64,000 nt of DNA from Yamagishiella unicocca (lineage: Eukaryota; Chlorophyta; Chlorophyceae; Chlamydomonadales; Volvocaceae): assembly GCA_003116995.1 (NCBI GenBank), contig BDSL01000075.1:248001-312000 (forward strand). Direction: 5' to 3'. Of this stretch, positions 59,401-64,000 are shown piece after piece. Both the position numbers and the translations under genes were made by a program. The notes below the pieces were generated by a model. It did no database searches and had not been told where the DNA came from. It saw only the letters and a program-made list of their open reading frames with translations. Each line of letters opens with the position of its first letter. Position 1 is the first letter of the stretch.

Positions 59401-62400
59401 GCCGTGTGGGCGGAAAGGATCCGCAGGGGGCGGCTGGCTCTTCCTGTGTGCGTCCTCGTTCTCGCGTGCACCCCGCACCAACCATCTCCTGGTTGGTTTC
59501 TCTCTCGCGAACGAACTATCTCCTGCTTGCCAGCGCTCGCAGGACATCTTAGCTTTGCGCCGCGGCTAGCATCGACAGCAACCTTCCGCGTGCCGCCCGC
59601 GCTCGACATTTCCGCGCATGTGTGCCAAACGTATCCTACTCGGCTTTCCTAAACAGGTTTCCTACTCAAGTGCCGACCAACGGGTCTCCTCTCATCTCAT
59701 AACCCCACGTTCCCCACCAGCTGCCGTTTGAGGACGTCGGCGCCGTACCTGTAACCGCCAAGTTGGAGCCGAGCTGGACCGGGTTGCAGCTGAGGACCCA
59801 GCCGATGCAACCGACACAACCGACGGCGCCACCCGCGCCGCTACCCCGCTCGCAGCCTCCATGCCCGCCGCACTGGCGACCCGCGGGTCGTTGCCAAGCG
59901 GATCCGTCATCATCAGGTCGTCAATGTCCGGGTCCTCCGAAACCAAGTCCATTCCGCCGGCGAACAGGCAGCCGCTATCCATATCCGCTTCCGTATCGCC
60001 TCCGTTGCCAAGGGGCCGGTTGTCGTCATCTGGATCGCAACTGTAGTCCGGGAGGGAGGTCGAGGGAGGGCCGGCCTGCCGGCAGCCGTTTTGTGCGAGC
60101 CCGCTCAGTGCCGCCAGCGCGCCTGCGCCCGAAGCTGCGGAGGCCCCTCCCGCCCGCCGATCCGGCCCGTCGTCAGGGCCGTACCACGTGCCTGCGGGGC
60201 AACGTAGGTACGACGGATGTACAAATTACGACATCGTAATAGTTAATTACGACATGCAGTACGAAGATCATCGCCATCGTTGCCGTCTGATGTAGGCTAC
60301 AGTGCCCAAGCCACGCGCGGGCCTCAACCGTCCGCGTACCCCAGCGTGAGAACGGCACCCTCCAGTTTCCTACCCACCCTCCAGCTCCATCTTTGCTCCA
60401 TCCCTGCGCCACTGCGCGCGGCCGTCCTTGGGCGGGTGCTGCACGAACGTGAGATCCTCGTCGTACTCGCCCTGGTGGTTGACCGGGAAGAAGTCGTCGA
60501 TGAGGATGAGGCCAGGGCCCCCCGCTCCCGCTGTGACAGCACCGGCGTCGTTGCTGCCCTGCGAGTACCTACAGCCAGGACAGCGAGGACGAGGCCAGCA
60601 GGTCGAGGGCGAGGCCAGCAGATCCAAGGCGCACCGGTGCATGCTACTAAACCACGGCCTGGGACAGCAGGGGGTTAGCCGTCGTCGTCACAGGAGGCGC
60701 ACCGGCGGAGAATCAGCGACGCGCCCATTGGCGCAGCATCATCAAGGCACGCGTCGCGCCTCCGACCGCGCAGTGCCTCCCCCCCGGCGTGCATACGGCG
60801 ATACACTCCACCCTATCGTGCATACGGCGAGACACTCCACCCTATCGTGCATACGGCGAGACACTCCACCCTATCGTCTTCGATGGGGCCCGCAGTTTAC
60901 AAACAAACCACATTTCGCGAACTCGCCACCATGCCGTAGCCCTAAAACCCTACCCGCCGCTGCGCGGCCCGGTCTCACCATCCCCCGCTCTGACTCGGCA
61001 GCACACCCAACTCTGCCAGCGATCCCGTGGCTCCCAGAGTCGGTTGCGGCGGGGCCACCCGCCGGAACGCGTTCTCCTCCACTTCATCGAGCAGGAGCGC
61101 CGTCAGCAGCGAGCCGGCGCCGTCACCGCCGGTCTCAGACAGGCAGGTCCCCACACCGCTTCCCACGCCTGCGCCCATGGCGGAGGATCCGTTCTCTGAG
61201 GCCGCGTCCCAATAGAGGTCCGCGGGGCAGCAGCTGCCCGGCCGGCTGCTGTCGCGCCGCCAGGGCGCCCCGGCGGCGGCGGCCGCAGCGGCCACAGCCG
61301 CAGCCTGGCGTGCTGTCATCAGCGTACCAGCCTGCGCCAGCACCACGTGGTGGACGAGCGGGATGAGGTACAGCGGGATGAGGTACAGCGGGATGAGGTA
61401 CAGCGGGATGAGGCACAGCGGGATGAGGTACAGCGGGATAACGTACAGCGGGATGAGGTACAGCGGGATGAGGTACAGTGGATGAGGTACAGCGGGATGA
61501 GGCGCAAAGCTTAGGAAGCGCGAATGGGACGAAGTAGGGACACGGTTGAGGCGTTCGCATAGACTGCCATCTCCTTTAAGGGAAGCGACGCCAAGCCTGC
61601 GCTCACCCGCACCCCCAGTCAGGCCAAAGCTGCTCCCATACCGTCGAGAACCGCACTTGTACCCCTCAAGATCCATACACCCTCCGAATCTAGGACCTAG
61701 CCTGAGCCGTGCGTCTCCGCCATTACAGTACCTCCTACCCGGCCCCTCCTCGATCCACAGGTTGCCTCCCAACCTGGCCCCACCTGCATCGCGAAGTGCG
61801 CCAACAGCGTTGCCGACTCCACCGTCAACACGCCCAGCAAGTGCTGATTCGTGACCTCGACATCAGTGGTGGCGTGGAGCTGCTCCTCCTCCTCCGCTGC
61901 CCCCTGGAACGCCGCAGCGCCCTCCTGCTGCTGCTGCGGCTCCGCAGCCCCGAGGGTGTTCGCTGCCGCCGCCGCCTCCACGGCCGCCGCCTCCACAGCG
62001 GCCAGGTTGGCGTCAGAGGGTGCTGTGGGCGCCTTCGGTCGCCGCAGCGGGCAGCGACGCTGCCTCACGACCACCTTGATCATCGTTTCCTGCGTCAACG
62101 GACGCCGACCGGCAGCTAACAGGGTTAGAAGCTCACAACGGAAGGAACTGCATAACAAGCTCCAGTATGACCAAAGACCAAGCCGCGTGTACGCCCACTT
62201 GCGCGCACCGTGCTGTGTTACGTTGCTTTACGTTGCGGGCAGGCAAGCAGCCAGGCAGGCAGGCAGGCAAGCAGCCAGGCAGGCAGCTGGCAGCCCACCA
62301 GCGCTCACGCGCTCACGCACCTGCAGCACCCGGTGGTACCCACACGCCTGCAGCATGGGCTCACGGATGGCCCGTGGGTCACCAGCGGTCCAGCCGGGGC

Positions 62401-64000
62401 CGCGCGGGTCCGCGGCTGCGAGGTGCAGCGTCATCGAGTGCAGCACCACGGTGTGCACTGGGGGGTGGTACGGAACCAGCTCCACTTGCCCGAGCGGCAG
62501 GCCGAAATGAACGGCTTCGATGATCAGCGCGAGGGCCACCGGGCTGACCCGGCCGCCGCTGGCGGCGGCACCGCTGGAAGCCCCGCCGTTAGGGCGCTGG
62601 TGCTGCTGGGTATGGCCGGCGCTGCCTCCATTCGCCGCCCCCGGGGGAACCATCCCTGGAGCCCCGTGTGCCGAGGTCGGGTAGTCCATGGGTTCGTGCC
62701 GGAGCGCTAGGTCCACTATGTTGACCGACAGGCTACCGTGCCCGCCGCCTTGTGCCGGAGCCACACCCGCAGCCTGCGTTCCCGCCGCTGCTTGTCTGGG
62801 CTGCGGCTGAAGGGGCTGGCTACCCGGCTGCTGCCTCCCTGGAGCCGCCTCGGCAGACCCCCGCGGCACCACGGACTCGAACAACGCCCCCAGCTGCACC
62901 GCCCAGTCCATTGTGACGTAGCCGTGGTCCGTGGAAAACGTCATTCCCTGGAGCAGTACCGAGTGGACCGCGGTCTCGACTGGCTGCGCTGCGGCATTGT
63001 CCCGGAAGCCGCCGCCGCCGCCGCCCTGCCCCACCGGCGACGCCCCAGCCAGGGCACCCGACGTGGACGTGCGCTGGCACCAGGAGCTGCCTGACCCCTG
63101 AGGCTGCGACTCACACCACCCTGCATCCGTCGCACGGAGGGGCCCGCCGGCGCTGCTCATCCGCTTGGGCTGCGGCGCCGGCTGGTGTCCCTCCACGCAG
63201 ACGTACTCGATATACGCGGGAGCCTTCTCGGCCGCACCCGCGGACTTCGGGCAGTGCAGCAGGCAGATAGCGTGGCCCGCGCCGCCCACCACGGCACCGC
63301 TACCCTTGACTGCCTGCGCGCCTGCGTGGGGATGACTTGGCTGTGCTGCCGTCATCGGCGGCTGCGCTCCCCGGCCCGAGCTGCTCAGAGGCTGTTGCCC
63401 CTGCCCGGGCACCACGGGCGGGTGCCGGTGTCGGTCACTACCACCACCACCACCTCCACCACCACCTCCACGCGCTGTCGCGGCGGCCGGCTGGTGCTGC
63501 TGCGAGGCCGCGGCCGCACCCCCTGAAGCAGCCGCTGCCCCCTGAGCCGCCGCCGCGGCCGCGGCCGCCGCCGCCTGCAGCTGGTGCTGGTGCTGCTCCA
63601 GGTGCCCCATGAGTGTGACGCCGTGTGCGTGCACGGAAGTCACGTTGCAGCCCGCCTGCGCGCCCAAGCTGTTTGCCCGGAACACGGTGAGCTCCGTTAT
63701 CGCCAGCTCATACATGGACACGCGGGAGCCCGCGAGGCCCAGTCCGAGACCCTGCGCCGTTCCTCCCGCAGCGGTGGCGCCTCCTGACGCACCACCCAGG
63801 TGGTTGCCTCCAGCCCCAGCAGCTGCCGCAGCGGCGACGCTGTGGCCGTTGCCCACGGGGACCGCAGGCTCGTCCTGCAGCTGGATGGTCAGGCACACCT
63901 CCAGCAGCGCGCACGTCTGGGGCTGCGGGCAGGGAAGGCCGCGGTCGGCCAGCGCCGCCGGTTCAACCCACGCAGCTCGCTGCTTTGCCGAGGTGGCGGC
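56476..64000 (-). CDS. ATG2: ATG2 autophagy lipid-transfer protein, C-terminal part, cut by window edge
   Basis: Eleven exons: 62321 to beyond 64000, 61784-62089, 60979-61331, 60378-60568, 59749-60191, 59166-59361, 58459-58978, 58046-58145, 57784-57878, 57414-57594 and 56476-57276. All phases agree, giving the last 1,621 residues. Diagnostic is the C-terminal block shared with plant ATG2: RRVDIAALAEGRLLELLNLV, PLGGVELACKPLRLAGVQGW, LREWLNDIARTQAHKFIRGL and the Ala-rich helices after it. Upstream blocks include LIDDFFPVNHQGEYDEDLTF and LNQDIMSYLTWYGTSVSTAL. ATG2 is a rod-like protein that moves lipid from the ER to the growing autophagosome with ATG9 and ATG18. The N-terminal chorein domain lies outside the window. 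Compared with plant forms it has long Ala/Gly/Gln insertions (for example around 63450-63600). Two introns carry minisatellites. VPS13 is the alternative, but the C-terminal block fits ATG2 better. Confidence 0.88.
60789..60876. repeat. 29-bp minisatellite, three copies
   Basis: Three nearly perfect copies of a 29-bp unit, core GCATACGGCGAGACACTCCA, in intron 3 (61331/60568 side) of the ATG2 gene. Confidence 0.9.
61357..61502. repeat. 15-bp minisatellite GTACAGCGGGATGAG
   Basis: About nine tandem copies of GTACAGCGGGATGAG in the intron between exons 61784-62089 and 60979-61331 of ATG2. Because the unit is 15 bp it is open in several frames on the minus strand and produces spurious repeat peptides. 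Confidence 0.9.
62238..62290. repeat. AGGC tetranucleotide repeat
   Basis: AGGC-type repeats interspersed with AAGC in the intron just downstream of the exon ending at 62321 of ATG2. Confidence 0.8.

Noticed and set aside
1..64000. CRISPR arrays, operons, prophage or insertion sequences
   Set aside because: No regularly spaced direct repeats with unique spacers, no bacterial-type ribosome binding sites, and all genes have eukaryotic introns; tandem arrays here have no spacers.

Overview
The window is nuclear DNA of a green alga, most likely a Chlamydomonas-like member of the Volvocales. The evidence is GC-rich exons broken by many short to medium GT-AG introns (donors like GTGAGT or GTGCGT, acceptors like GCAG), TGTAA polyadenylation motifs some hundreds of bases after stop codons, long Ala/Gly/Ser/Gln runs in proteins, and a plant/algal gene set: an ABC1-type kinase, a starch-binding CBM20 protein, an RD21-type protease with granulin domain, an RSZ-type splicing factor, an mTERF protein and a plant-type ATG2. 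There is no operon structure. I built the gene models by hand from splice sites and reading frame. Almost all join without a phase conflict, but no transcript or database evidence was available.

Layout. 1-1506 (-): 5' part of an ABC1/ADCK kinase. 2206-2825 (-): small coiled-coil protein. 5291-8430 (-): CBM20 protein with a long Ala-rich tail. 9114-14422 (+): eight-exon nuclear-type protein ending in a SAP DNA-binding motif. 15377-16732 (-): 190-residue organelle-type protein. 17163-19038 (+): papain-family protease with granulin domain. 20493-23766 (+): protein resembling bacterial YaaW/UPF0174. 25455-30046 (-): divergent EF1A-like GTPase, sharing a 314-bp divergent promoter with 30361-31751 (+), an RRM plus zinc-knuckle SR protein. 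33153-33834 (+): coiled-coil protein. 35389-38409 (-): mTERF protein. 39820-39899 (+): tRNA-Leu(CAG). 42914-45656 (-): 811-residue low-complexity protein. 47786-55183 (-): 2,465-residue membrane protein in one uninterrupted reading frame. 56476-64000 (-): C-terminal 1,621 residues of ATG2, running off the right edge.

Intergenic stretches are visibly lower in GC than the genes. Those at 38.4-42.9 kb and 45.7-47.8 kb hold no gene I can support apart from the tRNA. Introns carry many minisatellites and at least one dispersed element, found in introns of three different genes.

The genes do not form one pathway. The points most worth following are the EF1A-like GTPase with altered nucleotide-binding motifs, the inverted repeat that flanks one of its exons, the giant single-exon membrane protein, and the SAP-domain protein.
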